In this document: positions 1-10,567 of the stretch, one piece after another
Layout: every line of letters begins with the position of its first letter
How positions within the stretch are numbered: position 1 is the stretch's first letter
Origin: Ariolimax columbianus
Lineage: Eukaryota > Mollusca > Gastropoda > Stylommatophora > Arionidae
DNA: 64,000 bases
Assembly: GCA_036924085.1 (NCBI GenBank)
Contig: JAVGWX010000005.1
Location: forward strand, 91,891,764 to 91,955,763
Direction: 5' to 3'
Notes under the pieces: model-generated
Told to the model about the DNA's origin: nothing
What the model saw: the letters and a program-made list of their open reading frames with translations, nothing else
Databases searched by the model: none
Made by a program: the position numbers and the translations under genes

Positions 1-106
1 CATATATATATAAATATGCGTTTGCATGCATGTATGTACTATGTACATGTATGTATGTATGTATGTATGTATGTATGTATATAAGTGTGTGTATATACAT
101 ATATAA
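1..106. repeat. Microsatellite (TATG/TA)n
   Basis: The window opens in simple-sequence DNA. A short TA run is followed by about eight GTAT units and a mixed GT/TA tail. The left border lies outside the window. Confidence 0.95.
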
Positions 107-424
107 CATCTCCGGCACAATGCATTTCTTGTTCATACTCCAGCCGGAAGTATAGGGTCTACACTACACTTGGCCTCAACTAAGGAAGTCTGCGCCGAAT
201 CACTTTGCATTCCTTTCTAGTGGTAGTTTATGGATCAATTTATTTTACGTGATGAGATTGTTAGGCCCATGCACAACTCTTTTTAGTCACTGTTTACGAC
301 ACTTAAGGAATTGAATGGTTCTATTGTTTCTTTCCCAGTTAGGGTCCAAGGATCCACTCAAGGAATGTTTACAATACAACCTTCTTCCTACTAAGTTCCA
401 CACACCGTACGAAATTCTAACGCT
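107..424. other. Unassigned, with a DR-2 fragment
   Basis: No gene is recognised. About 240-300 (gatgagattgttaggcccat followed by cacaactctttttagtc) matches the core of dispersed repeat DR-2, which recurs near 19150, 39190, 50960 and 56020. The rest looks unique at this scale. Confidence 0.5.
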
Positions 425-760
425 ACAAATACTTGTTTCACTACAGCAACTACAGCCACAGCAACAACATCTACTACTACCACTACAACTACTCCAACCG
501 GTGTAATCACCATACACCAATACTATCACCGTGTGATGATCAAAATTACCAATACACCCATGTTCCTCAAAAATCATTTACAAATTTTATATTCAAGCAT
601 TTACTATTACAGAATGCACCACATCAAATACAGCTACTACAACTACACTTTCCACAACAATCATACAAACACTATGTGCACACTACCATACATTTTTATA
701 TTTATTGACATTACTTTACTTCTATGTCCACGTTTGCCGTTAAGCATCACTGAGAACTAG
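425..760 (+). other. Thr-rich, mucin-like open frame (fragment)
   Basis: A plus-strand frame (codon phase set by ACT at 440) is open to the stop at 758-760. It contains a run of ACN codons, roughly TTATTATATT-S-TTTTTT-PTG at 440-510, and then turns into an ordinary mixture rich in Asn, His and Tyr. Threonine clusters of this kind are typical of O-glycosylated mucin-like domains. The same composition returns at 1763-2000 and in the 36-bp array from 1999, so these may be parts of one decayed mucin-like exon. No start codon, signal peptide or Cys-rich domain is visible. A simple ACT/ACA repeat without coding function is the main alternative. Confidence 0.3.
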
Positions 761-1439
761 TTGTTTTTCGGCTAAGTGTGTTGCGTTGGTTTTCGTAAGA
801 CCGTGCTGTACGATTTATGCTACATAATCTATCCATTTGCCATGCGTTTCTTGTTGTACCCTGTAGCCAGAAAATCTTGTCTTGTAGGATTTATGTTTAT
901 AATCTATCTTCCTCTGTGTGCCTTAACACCATGAAGTCTTGTGTTGTTTGTAAGTCTGTAGTTGTAGATGTTTTTAACTAAAAAAAATAATCTGCTGCTT
1001 CTAATGTAACTATATCATTTACTATATAATATTATCAGGATATTTTTTATATTCTCATTTATTTAGTCTCATTACAATTTCAACAATAATTATTTTCATT
1101 GTTTCAGTTCTTTCAAGTAGTAAAAAAAATAACACATTCTTATAACTGCTATCAGTAAATGGTAACATAATCACCGAATTGTCTAAGCAATAGTCAATAA
1201 TTCTCCATCAACAAATCCCTCCCATTGAACAGTTTGGGAAGCACTGCCCGAACAGATTTTACTGTAGTCATCATGATGTGAATAGCACCATCTCATCTGG
1301 TATCCTCTTCAGTTCCTCACATCTGAATAACGGCACCCACTTCCAAGATGGCATTGACTACAACAACACAAATAATTAAACCACTGACACTGCCAAATAT
1401 TACTACGAAAGGCTGGTGGTCAAACCATGACAACATTAC
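761..1439. other. No gene recognised
   Basis: AT-rich unique-looking sequence with short A runs (about 980 and 1125). The last 120 bases (about 1310-1439) precede a DR-1 copy and may belong to its unaligned end. Neither strand shows a family I know. Confidence 0.5.
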
Positions 1440-1762
1440 TATTCTATTATGTCCATAGGGGAGGAAGACTAACGTCTGGCCAGGCAAATGATACTGATCA
1501 GACATGTTATTCAGGGTCAGGCAAAATATACTCCCAAGACCCTCACCTCGGCTTCCTCGTGGCCCTCCCTGGAAACGGGCTGTTTTCATGGCAACATTGC
1601 TAACGAGGTGAGGGATTTACGTGATCCCCGCAGTAGTGAACTAAGCATAGCACAACCGGGACTCCGGTCCACCTTCATCAGCACGCTCGGGATAGAGGAA
1701 AGCTACGACAATCCGCCACTTAACGTCCTTTTCAGTGCGCACAAAAGACTTCACACATTATC
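1440..1762 (-). repeat. Dispersed repeat DR-1, copy 1
   Basis: The reverse complement matches the repeats at 36640-37010, 48790-49440 and 51510-51640 in order. It has the block around aaaaggacgttaagtggcgg, then ccgagcgtgctgatgaaggt, then the cactactgcggggatcacgt block, the block ending gtttccaggg, and finally the TATATTTTGCCTGACCCTGA segment. In this copy that last segment (about 1485-1530) occurs once, followed by one diverged partner, whereas at 49076-49407 it is in nine copies. It sits between two stretches of Thr-rich sequence and appears to have been inserted into them. I see no coding capacity; it could be a nonautonomous element or part of a larger one. Confidence 0.7.
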
Positions 1763-1998
1763 ACCAGTGCATCTACAATAACAGCATTAATAAACGACAC
1801 TACCACAACAACTCACATCACCAACCATTATTACCGCTAACTGTCTTTTCGTCACTAAACCTATTTGATTATACCAACTTCACTACAACAACATCGATTA
1901 ATACCACACTACCCCAACTACTACATACTCAACGTCTACCAACCATAAACTACCACTACCCGTCCTCTTCATCGCCAAATATAAAACAGCTGACCAAC
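1763..1998 (+). other. Thr-rich decayed sequence
   Basis: Rich in ACT/ACA/ACC triplets (for example around 1800-1815 and 1880-1915) but broken by stops. It continues the Thr-rich sequence seen upstream of the DR-1 insertion and leads into the 36-bp array. Probably a degenerate part of the same mucin-like region. Confidence 0.35.
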
Positions 1999-2640
1999 GT
2001 CACACATTATATCTACTGACTCCAGTACAATAGAATCACACACTATCTCTGCTGACTCAACTACAACAACGTCACACACTATCTCTGCTGACTCAACTAC
2101 AACAACGTCCCACACTATCTCTGCTGACTAAACTACAACAACTTCCCACACTATATCTGCTGACTCAACTACAACAATGTTACACACTATCTCTGCTGAC
2201 GTAACTACAACAACGTCGCACACTATCTCTGCTGATTCAACTACAACAACGACGTACACTATCTCTGCTGACTCAACTACAACAACATCACACTATCTCT
2301 GCTGACTCAACTACAACAACGTCACACACTATATCTGCTGACTCAACTACAACAATGTCGCCCACTATCTCTGCTGACTCAACTAAAACAACGTCGCACA
2401 CTATCTCTGCTGACTCAACTACAACAACGTCACACACTATCTCTGCTGATTCAACTACACCAATGTCCCACACTATCTCTGCTGACTCAACTACAACAAT
2501 GTCACCCACTATCTCTACTGACTTTACTACAATAACGTTACACACTATATCAACTGACTTTACTACAATAACGGCACATACTATTTCTACTGACTCAACT
2601 AAACAGGGTCACTCTGCTGACTCCGCTACAATAACGCCAA
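1999..2640 (+). repeat. 36-bp minisatellite with mucin-like 12-residue unit
   Basis: About 17 units of 36 bp built on CTCTGCTGACTCAACTACAA. Read on the plus strand, each unit is a 12-residue Thr/Ser-rich peptide of the type HTISADSTTTTS. One frame is open from 2355 to the stop at 2694 (113 residues). Upstream units carry an in-frame stop (about 2128, TAA for TCA) and a 2-base deletion near 2287 that changes frame. The 3-multiple period and Thr/Ser/Pro-type content resemble the tandem domain of secreted or membrane mucins. The broken frame suggests it is no longer translated as a whole, unless introns separate the units. Confidence 0.75.
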
Positions 2641-3243
2641 GGTCAACTAATACCAAACTACCACGATTACTAAAAGCACAACCACACCAACCATAATTAT
2701 GAAAAACTACCTTGTCAGCACCCACCTCCTAGTAAGTGACAGACTTTTACCACCTCTTCTTCCACTACCACTACTACCACTACCACACAATCTCGCCGAG
2801 TCGTGAAATCAGAAGGGAACATTTCAAACTGATTTTTCTTTTTCTTTTTCTACGTTACACTAAAGGAGAGATTGATCAGTCTCCCGCAGAATCACAGACA
2901 CACTCGCGCGCGTACATCACAAGCTCCATCATTATCTCCGGCTGAGAGAACATGCACAAAATAACAGGCAGCGAGCGGTCGGGACTGGGAGCATGACTGA
3001 GAGGGACGGACATTCACGTCAAACACAACAATGCAAGCAAACGCGAGAGGCATGGACAAATACAATACAATATAGAACAAGATACTTTATGAACATCGAT
3101 AGTATGTAGATCCCATGACATTTAGATAGGTAGGAAAGAAAAGGACCATCTATGCTTAGGAGTTAATTAAACAGGGTTGTTCATAAGGTTTTCAATCTCA
3201 GCACATAACATAAATTACTCCAGAAACCACACAAAGTGATTCG
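2641..3243. other. Thr-rich tail, then unassigned sequence
   Basis: About 2641-2800 still shows ACC/ACT runs (around 2760-2785) as a fading end of the mucin-like region. From 2800 to 3243 I recognise nothing on either strand. Confidence 0.4.
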
Positions 3244-3254
3244 GTGCAGGAATC
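3244..3254. repeat. Putative left target-site duplication, NLR-A compound
   Basis: GTGCAGGAATC here matches GTACAGGAATC at 8249-8259 with one mismatch. The pair brackets NLR-A copies 1 and 2 together, which suggests that the two-part element entered as one insertion. A match of this length can arise by chance. Confidence 0.45.
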
Positions 3255-6200
3255 ATGGAAATCAAAGAGTCCAACTGCATAGTAGTTGGAGACTTCAACA
3301 GCCACTCGGAGAGATGGGGATACTCGGACAGACAGCAGAGGTGACAAGTGGAAGATTGGGAGATAGACACAAATCTCTATCTAATCAATTGGCCGGAGGA
3401 TAGCCCTAGCTTCTTTTCTAGAACATGGCATACCACCTCTACTCCAGATTTGGCCTTTTCCACGGAGGACATTCACCATAAAATAGACCGCCAGGTGCTA
3501 AACCAATTGGCAGGTAGCGACCACAGGCCAATTAGGCTAGATGTTGATATGGAAGTAGGCCCACAGGAAACAAAACCGCTCCCACGTTGGAATTACAAAC
3601 GAGCCGACTGGAACAGATTTGCAAGCCTGACAGATGGGCTGTGTGAAACCATCAACACACGGAATAACAAAATGAAGCCCATGGTGGAAAGCCTAAGCAA
3701 AGCAATAATGCAGCTGCCACTGAAACCATCCCAAGAGAAGCAAGGAAAAATGATAAGCCCTATTGGAAAGATGATTTGCAAAAAGCGGAAGACGCAGTCA
3801 CAAATGCTAGGAACATGGCAGAGCGAGAACAATCTATGGAGGCAAATATCGCCCTCAAAGCCACCACGGCAAAATACAAATACACTCTAAACCAAACAGC
3901 AAGAGAAAGCTGGAAAAACAAAACAGAAAGCCTCAATTTAGACACAGAAGGGATCAAACTATGGAAGCTAGTCGGAGCCATGAATGACGAAACTCCATCA
4001 AACAAACAAATTACAATCAAACAGGGTGACAACATGCTCACTAGAAAAAAAAGCAGCAAACGTCTTTGTTGAACATTATGCCAGAGCAAACCACATTCAT
4101 GTTCCAGCAGATAGGCATACAGACATTAGTGAAGAGCAAAAGGGGCACGAAAACATCAATATGACACCAGAAGTGCATATGATGGAAAAATTAACAATGA
4201 ATGAAATGGAAGAGGCCATGAGAACGTTAAAAAAAAGGAAATCTCCCGGAAAAGACCGGATAACAAACGAAATGCTGATGGGGTTGGGCCAAACAGCGAA
4301 GAGAAAACTACTATCAGTCCTGAACCAAACTGTAAAAGGGGTATTGTACCCCAGGCATGGAAAGACGCAGTACTTGTACCAGTACCAAAGAAAGGAAAAG
4401 ACAAAACAGATCCAAATGGATACAGGCCTATCAGCCTACTGAGCTGAGTAGGCAAACTGATGGAACGTATGATAAACACCAGACTGATGTGGCATCTGGA
4501 AGAAAAACACATACTAATTCCACAGCAAGCAGGCTTTAGACAGCACAGATCCACTGAGGATCAGGTCATCCTCATAGCTCAGGAAATAGAAGATGCCTAC
4601 CAGGAGCAAAAACACACAGTAGCGGTTTGGGTGGACCTAGAAAAGGCATTTGACAAAGTCTGGAAAGAGGGACTTAGAGTCAAGCTAAGGAGAAGTGATG
4701 TCTGTGGGAAGATGTACAAGTGGATCAACCACTACCTCAAACAAAGAACGGCCAGAGTCCAAGTACAAGGGCAGATGAGCAAAAAGGTGACACTCGAGCA
4801 GGGAGTACCCCAAGGGGGAGTATTGTCACCCACACTCTTCCTGGTATATATAAACGATATTACAGAGAATATACAAAGAAGAGTCCATAGCTCAATGTTT
4901 GCAGACGATCTGGCTATGTGGACCTCTGAAAAGAATCTCACCATAGCAAGAAGAAGGATGCAGCAGGCCCTAACATCGCTGGAAGAGTGGGCGAACTGGT
5001 CAAAATAAACGAGGAGAAAACCACATGCACAATATTCTCGCTTTCATTAAAACCACAAAGTACCAAATTAAGTCTAAATGGCAAAATCCTGCAGCCAAAC
5101 GACAACCCAACCTATCTGGGAGTCACATTTGATCGGCGCATGACATGGAAAAGTCAGATTGAGAGAAACCGAATGAAAGCCAGAGAAAGAATGGCAATCA
5201 TGAGGAAACTTGCTGGCACAAGCTGGGGAGCAGACGAAGGCATACTAAAGAAACTGTATACTGGAAGAGTGAGACCAGTTCTCGAGTATGGCATTGCGGC
5301 ATGGACAACAGCAGCGAAGGCGAACTTCGATAAAGTTAACAAACTTCAAAACCAAGCCATGAGAATTATAACAGGTGGCATGAAGTCAACGCCAATTGTA
5401 GAACTTGAAAAGATTACAAAACTGCAATCCATGACCGATAGAAGAGACTGCAGAGCCCAGCTGCAGTCAGAGAAACTCCGAAGACTGACGGACCATCCAA
5501 TGCACCAGAGACTAAACAATTTGGGAAATGGGAAACTGAAGCGGAGAAACTTTGCAGAAATAGCCAAAGCACAGATGCACGAAGATCCCATAAACGCACT
5601 AACAACACCAAAATCCATCACTACTGTACGAAAACCTACCTGGAGGCAGGATATATTTCCAGAGGTGGTAGAAAATATACCAGGTATTGCAAACACAAAC
5701 TGCCAGACTGAAAAAGAAAGGAGAGATACTACCCTAAGCTTCATAACGAAAAGCTACCTAAGCATGGACTGGACCCATGCATACACCGACGGTTCGGTAA
5801 CAGACACTACACAGAACGGAGGGGCAGGAGCATTCCTGAACCTACCAAGTGGCAGAAAAATAACACTGTCATTCGCTACTGGTAAGTACACAAGCAATTT
5901 CAGAGCGGAGGCAGAGGCACTGAGGGCGGCAGTGGAAGAAATGGTGACACACAGTGAAAATGAGAGCCATATAGTCCTGCTGACAGATGCTCTCGCCGTA
6001 GTCACAGCGCTAAAAAGCCAGAAAAACACTGAGCTTAATGACTTAAGAGCAGCACTCTGCAAACTGTGCCAGCAGTCCGCACCAAAAAGGGTAGTGGGTT
6101 CCGTCACACTGCAACATCCAAGGCAACGAAGAGGCAGACAGACTGGCAAAAGAAGGTGCAAGACTACCACAAACAGATACCAGTATGACGTACGAAGAGT

Positions 6201-6593
6201 CAAAACGGCTTATCAAAACCAGATACATGACCAAATGGGAAACCGAACATACTGGTTACACCAAAAACGATGCCTATTACCAGTTGAACCGAAGAGAGCA
6301 GGTCGTTGTCTTCAGACTTCGCACTGGCCACAACAGACCGAGGTACCACCTATTCAACAAATTGAAGATAGGGTGTACCGACGAATGCCCGTGCGGTACT
6401 GGTAAAATGACCGCTGAACATCTGCTGCAGAACTGCCCGACATACGAGGATCAGAGAGAGCAGATGTGGCCATTACCAGTGGAACTGCAAGACAAGCTCT
6501 ATGGCAGTGGCGAGAGCCTCAGGATGACCGCCGCTTTTTTTCGAAAAAATAATGGTTACTGTCTGACTGCGTACGAAGAAGAAGAAGAAGAAG
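3255..6593 (+). pseudogene. NLR-A copy 1: EN-RT-RNase H non-LTR retrotransposon
   Basis: A decayed plus-strand ORF2-type polyprotein. Order: C-terminal half of an APE-type endonuclease (GDFNSH at 3288-3305, SDHRPI at 3516-3533), reverse transcriptase (KSPGKD near 4240, VDLEKAFDKV near 4635, GVPQGGVLSP near 4800, FADDLAMW near 4900), RNase H (YTDGS near 5785, then AEAEAL, LTDAL), and a C-terminal CxC-x8-H-x4-C zinc knuckle near 6380. The 5' end lacks the first part of the endonuclease. Breaks: stop at 3342, frameshifts near 3745, 4040 and 4330, a 7-base loss near 4988 and an 8-base loss near 6093. The usual stop (FEKIMVTV then TGA) lies just before a (GAA)n tail at 6575-6593. The domain set fits the RNase H-bearing I/Jockey-type branch of non-LTR elements; the exact clade needs a tree. 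Confidence 0.93.
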
Positions 6594-8248
6594 GATGCAG
6601 CAGGCCCTAACATCGCTGGAAGAGTGGGCGAACTCATGGCTGGTCAAAATAAACGAGGAGAAAACGTCATGTACAATATTCTCGCTATCAAACAAACCAA
6701 AAACACCAAATTAAGTCTTATCGGCAAATACCTGCAGGCAAACGACAACCAAAACTACCTGGCAGTCACATTTGATCGGCGCATGACATGGAAAAGTCAG
6801 ATCGAGAGAAACTGAATGAGAGCCAGAGAAAGAATGGCAATCATGAGAAAAAATGCTGGCACAAGCTTGGGAGCAGACGAAAGTATACTAAAGAAACTGT
6901 ACACTAGAAGATTGAGAGCAGTTCTCGAGTATGGCATTGCGGCATGACAACAGCAGCAAAGGCGAACTTCGATAAAATTAGCAAACTCTAAACCAAGCCA
7001 TGAGAGTTATAACATGAGGCATGAAGTCAACGCCAATTGTAGAACTTGAAAAGATTACAAAACTGCAATCCATGACCGACAGAAGAGACTGCAGAGCCCA
7101 GCAGCAATCAGAGAAACTCAGAAGACTGACTGACCATCCAATGCACCAGAGACTAAACAATTTCGGAAATGGAAAACTAAAGCGGAGAAACTTTGCAGAA
7201 ATAGCCAAAGTAAAGATGCACGAAGACCCCATAAACGCACTAACAACACCAAAGCCCATCCCTACTGTACGAAAACCTACCTGGAGGCAGCATATATTTC
7301 CAGAGGTGGTAGAAAACATACCAGGTATTGGAAACAAAAACTGCCAGACTGAAAAAGAAAGAAGAGATACTACTCTGAGCTACATAACGAAAAACTACCC
7401 AAGCATGGACTGGACCCATACATACACCGACGGTTCTGTAACAAACACAACACATAACGGAGGGGCAGGAGCATTCCTGAACCTACCAAATGGTAGAAAA
7501 ATAACACTGTCATGCGCTACTGGAAGCAATTTCAGAGCAATTTCAGAGCGGAGGCAGAGGCACTGAGGGCGGCAGTGGAAGAAATGGTGACAGGTAAGAG
7601 GAATGAAAGCCATATAGTCCTGCTTACAGATGCCTTGGACGTAGTCACAGCACTAAAAAGCCAGAAAAATACTGAACTTAATGATTTAAGAGCAGTACTC
7701 TGTCAACTATGCCAGCAGTCCCCACCAAAAAGGGTAGTGGTACAGTGAGTTCCATCCCCCTGCAACATCCAAGGCAACGAGGAGGCAGACAGACTGGCAA
7801 AAGAAGGTGCAAGACTACCACAACCAGATACTAGTATGACATACGAAGAGTCAAAACGGCTTATTAGAGCTAGATACATGACCAAATGGGAAACAACATA
7901 CTGGCTAGACAAAAAACGATGCCTATTACCAGTTGAACAGAAGAGAGCAGGTCGTGGTCTTCAGACTTCGCACTGGCCACAATAGATTGAGGTACCACCT
8001 ATTCAACAAATTGAAGATAGGTGGCACTGACGAATGCCCGTGTGGTACCGGGAAAATGACCGCTGAGCATTTGCTGCAAAACTGCCCGACATACGAGGAT
8101 CAGAGAGAGAGCAGATGTGGCCATCACCAGTGGCAACACTAGACAAGCTCTATGGCAGTGCCGACAGGCTCAGGATGACCGCTTTTTTTTCGAAAAAATA
8201 AAGGTTAATGTCTGACTGCGTACGATGAAGAAGAAAGAAAAAAAAAAA
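6594..8248 (+). pseudogene. NLR-A copy 2: 5'-truncated, joined to copy 1
   Basis: Starts exactly at the (GAA)n tail of copy 1 with GGATGCAGCAGG, a site inside the RT thumb region (equivalent to 4954 in copy 1), and runs colinearly to a second 3' end and A-rich tail at about 8220-8248. It covers the RT C-terminus, connection region, RNase H (YTDGSV near 7426) and zinc knuckle (near 8030). It is more diverged than copy 1. It has frameshifts near 6925 and 7525 (a 16-base stretch replaced by a short direct repeat), a Trp-to-stop change near 7746 and further indels. The head-to-tail arrangement and shared flanking direct repeats suggest template jumping during insertion or later recombination. Confidence 0.9.
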
Positions 8249-8259
8249 GTACAGGAATC
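8249..8259. repeat. Putative right target-site duplication, NLR-A compound
   Basis: GTACAGGAATC follows the A-rich tail of copy 2 and matches 3244-3254 at 10 of 11 positions. Confidence 0.45.
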
Positions 8260-8749
8260 CAGTTTGGAGCTATCTATAATGATCACTGCATGTTTCGAAA
8301 GTTTAGAAGAGCCGAAGAATTAAAAAGAAACTTAATGAGGCGTGAGCAATATAAAACACTTCACCAACAAAAGGCAGAAGAAAAAAACACTTTATTAAGA
8401 GAGGGCAGCAGAAAGAAACTTAATGAGGAGTAGACAGAAGGGAAAAACACGTCATGAAGTGTAGGTAGAAGAAATAAAAGAGTAGGCAGAATAAATAGTC
8501 AACTCCTTCGGTTTTTACTTCATCTATTTCTAGACAAATGCACGGGATGAGAATGACCGCTCGTCGATATTACCATATTCTTTGAGTCTATTGATTGTGT
8601 TGGATGGAAAAGGAACGGATTACCATCAGCGTTTCATTTTACGCGGCAGTAATATTGTTACTACATCGCTTTAGCGGCAAATAGCAAATAGTCACATTTG
8701 CTTTGATAATCTCTTCAGACGTGCATACTAAATAAAAAAGGTCAAGAAC
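8260..8749. other. Unassigned, short internal duplication
   Basis: An A-rich segment near 8325-8430 repeats a block beginning agaaacttaatgagg, with intervening purine-rich DNA. No coding similarity is recognised. It leads into the 29-bp satellite. Confidence 0.45.
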
Positions 8750-9192
8750 CACTTTAGGGCAGCATGAGGTCACGCTCGATGACCCAAGAATCGTGTGAGA
8801 AGCAGCTTGATGTCACGAGTGCCGTATGAGAAGTCTAGTGTCACAGGAAGTCTGATACCACAACAGTCAAATGCGAAGTCTGATGTCACACGGACCAGAT
8901 CAGAAGTATTACGTCATTAACCCATCTGATGTCCAAAAGGCCACATGAGAAATGTGATGTCAAAAATGCCACACGAAGTCTCATGTCAAAAATACCACAT
9001 GACGTCTGATGTAAAAAGATATGCCACATGACGACTCATGTCAATAATGCCACATCAGAAGTCTGATGTCGCAAAGACTATATGAGAAGAAGTGAATTTC
9101 ACAAATGACATATGAGGAGAATTATGTCACAAATGCCATATGAGGATAAACTAGATGTCACAAAGACCATATGGGAATTCAGATGTCCCAAA
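8750..9192. repeat. 29-bp satellite, left part
   Basis: A degenerate tandem repeat with unit close to AGACCATATGAAAAG followed by TCTCATGTCACAAA, period about 29. Units are most diverged at the left and clearest towards 9192. The same array continues at 10189-10292 and 15467-15640. The two gaps are exactly the two retrotransposon insertions, so this was once one continuous array. Confidence 0.85.
9181..9192. repeat. Left target-site duplication of NLR-B
   Basis: AGATGTCCCAAA is repeated exactly at 10189-10200, directly after the GACGAAGAAG tail of NLR-B. It is part of a satellite unit. Confidence 0.85.
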
Positions 9193-10188
9193 ACTTTGTA
9201 GACACGCCACAGAACTGCCTGAAATTGTTATTCCTTTAACAACTGTACGAGAACACACACCCTGAAGAGAGCAGCATAGACTATCAGTACGAGTCTAAAC
9301 AGCCATTCAGGGAATACTAGACAAGGAGGAACATAACATTGTGCAACATAAGACAATTGCTCTCAGTTTATTGGATGATGAATATTCACAGGATCTATGG
9401 ATCCGAGTATACACAGATATGTCAGCACAGAATGCAGTAAAGAATGGAGGAGCAGAAGTGTGTATAGAATACCCAAATAACACTATGGAAACAGTTGCAG
9501 CACCAACAGGACAATTCTGCCATAATTATGATGCAGAGACACAAGCGATGAAATTGGAAACGGAAAAATTAATGAACACCAACCTTGGCCCGATCCCTGT
9601 GGTATTTCTGACAGATGCAAAATCAGTACTCCAAGCACTATCATCAGAAAAGCTGTCAGATCTACAAGCTTTATTGTCAACATTGAGCAAACAGCGCAGA
9701 ATCACGGTGCAGTGGATACCGACTCACTGCGGAATACCAGGGCATGAGAGAGCTGACACACTAGCGAGGAACGGTGTTGCAGACGAGCAACCAGATGTAC
9801 CAGTTATATACCACCAAAAGAAAAAGATGATTTAATCAATGAGAGAGCTTCCAACACAAATACAAGATGACTATCATCATATAAGTAGTTAGGAGCAGAT
9901 TGTGATACTGTGCCTCAGAACGAAACACAACTGACTTCCCAGCTACATGTATTCAAAATTTAGGATTGGCAGCTCGAGTATGTGTACATGTGGACAGGCA
10001 CCACAGACTGCGGAGCATATACTTCAGGACTGTCCAGAGTATGAGATACTAAGGCGGACATACTGGCCAAGAGAAACAACACTGGAAGGGAAATTATATG
10101 GAATGTGTGAACTGCAGAAGACAGTGAGGTTCATTCAAGAGACAACTTTGCAGATGTAAACATACTCGAATCGAGCGAAAGACGAAGA
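9193..10188 (+). pseudogene. NLR-B: 5'-truncated RNase H and zinc-knuckle element
   Basis: A 996-bp fragment of a second non-LTR family related to NLR-A. The frame 9341-9835 encodes an RNase H domain: YTDMSAQ in place of the usual YTDGS (Gly replaced by Met), a LTDAKSVLQAL strand with the catalytic Asp, and PTHCGIPGHERADTLA at the end with the last Asp. After a frame break, 9947-10159 encodes the C-terminal CTCGQAPQTAEHILQDC knuckle, aligning with CPCGTGKMTAEHLLQNC of NLR-A. Endonuclease and RT are absent, as expected for 5' truncation. The 3' end is a short GACGAAGAAG tail. An exact 12-bp target duplication flanks it. Both families end in GAA triplets, which hints at a shared 3'-end recognition mode. 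Confidence 0.9.
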
Positions 10189-10292
10189 AGATGTCCCAAA
10201 TACCATATGAGAAGACATGTCACAAAAACTATATGAAAAGTCTCATGTCAAAAAAGACCATATGAAAAGTCTCATGTCACAAAAGACCATAT
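10189..10292. repeat. 29-bp satellite, middle part
   Basis: Three to four clear satellite units between the NLR-B and NLR-A copy 3 insertions. It begins with the NLR-B target duplication (10189-10200) and ends with the 13-base CAAAAGACCATAT (10280-10292), the left target duplication of NLR-A copy 3. Confidence 0.9.
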
Positions 10293-10453
10293 CTTCTTCT
10301 TCTTCGTACGCAGACAGACAGTAACCATTATTTTTTCGAAAAAAACGGCGGTCATCCTGAGGCTGTCGACACTACCATAGAGCTTGTCTTGTGGTTCCAC
10401 TGGTGATCGCCACATCTGCTCTCTCTGATCCTCGTATGTCGGGCAGTTCTGCA

Positions 10454-10567
10454 GCAGATGTTCAGCGGTCATTTTCCCGGTACCACACGGGTATTCGTCG
10501 GTTCCACCTAGCAGATGTTCAGCGGTCATTTTCCCGGTACCACACGGGCATTCGTCGGTTCCACCTA
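10454..10567 (-). repeat. In-frame 57-bp tandem duplication of the zinc knuckle
   Basis: Two adjacent 57-bp units (10454-10510 and 10511-10567) each encode 19 residues on the minus strand containing CPCGTGKMTAEHLL (one copy has CTAT, reading YPC for CPC). The frame is kept, so this copy encodes a first partial knuckle followed by a complete one. The other NLR-A copies have one unit. Confidence 0.9.

Noticed and set aside
8750..9192. A CRISPR-like array (29-bp period)
   Set aside because: Repeats are directly adjacent and degenerate with no unique spacers, and the context is eukaryotic retrotransposons. It is a satellite.
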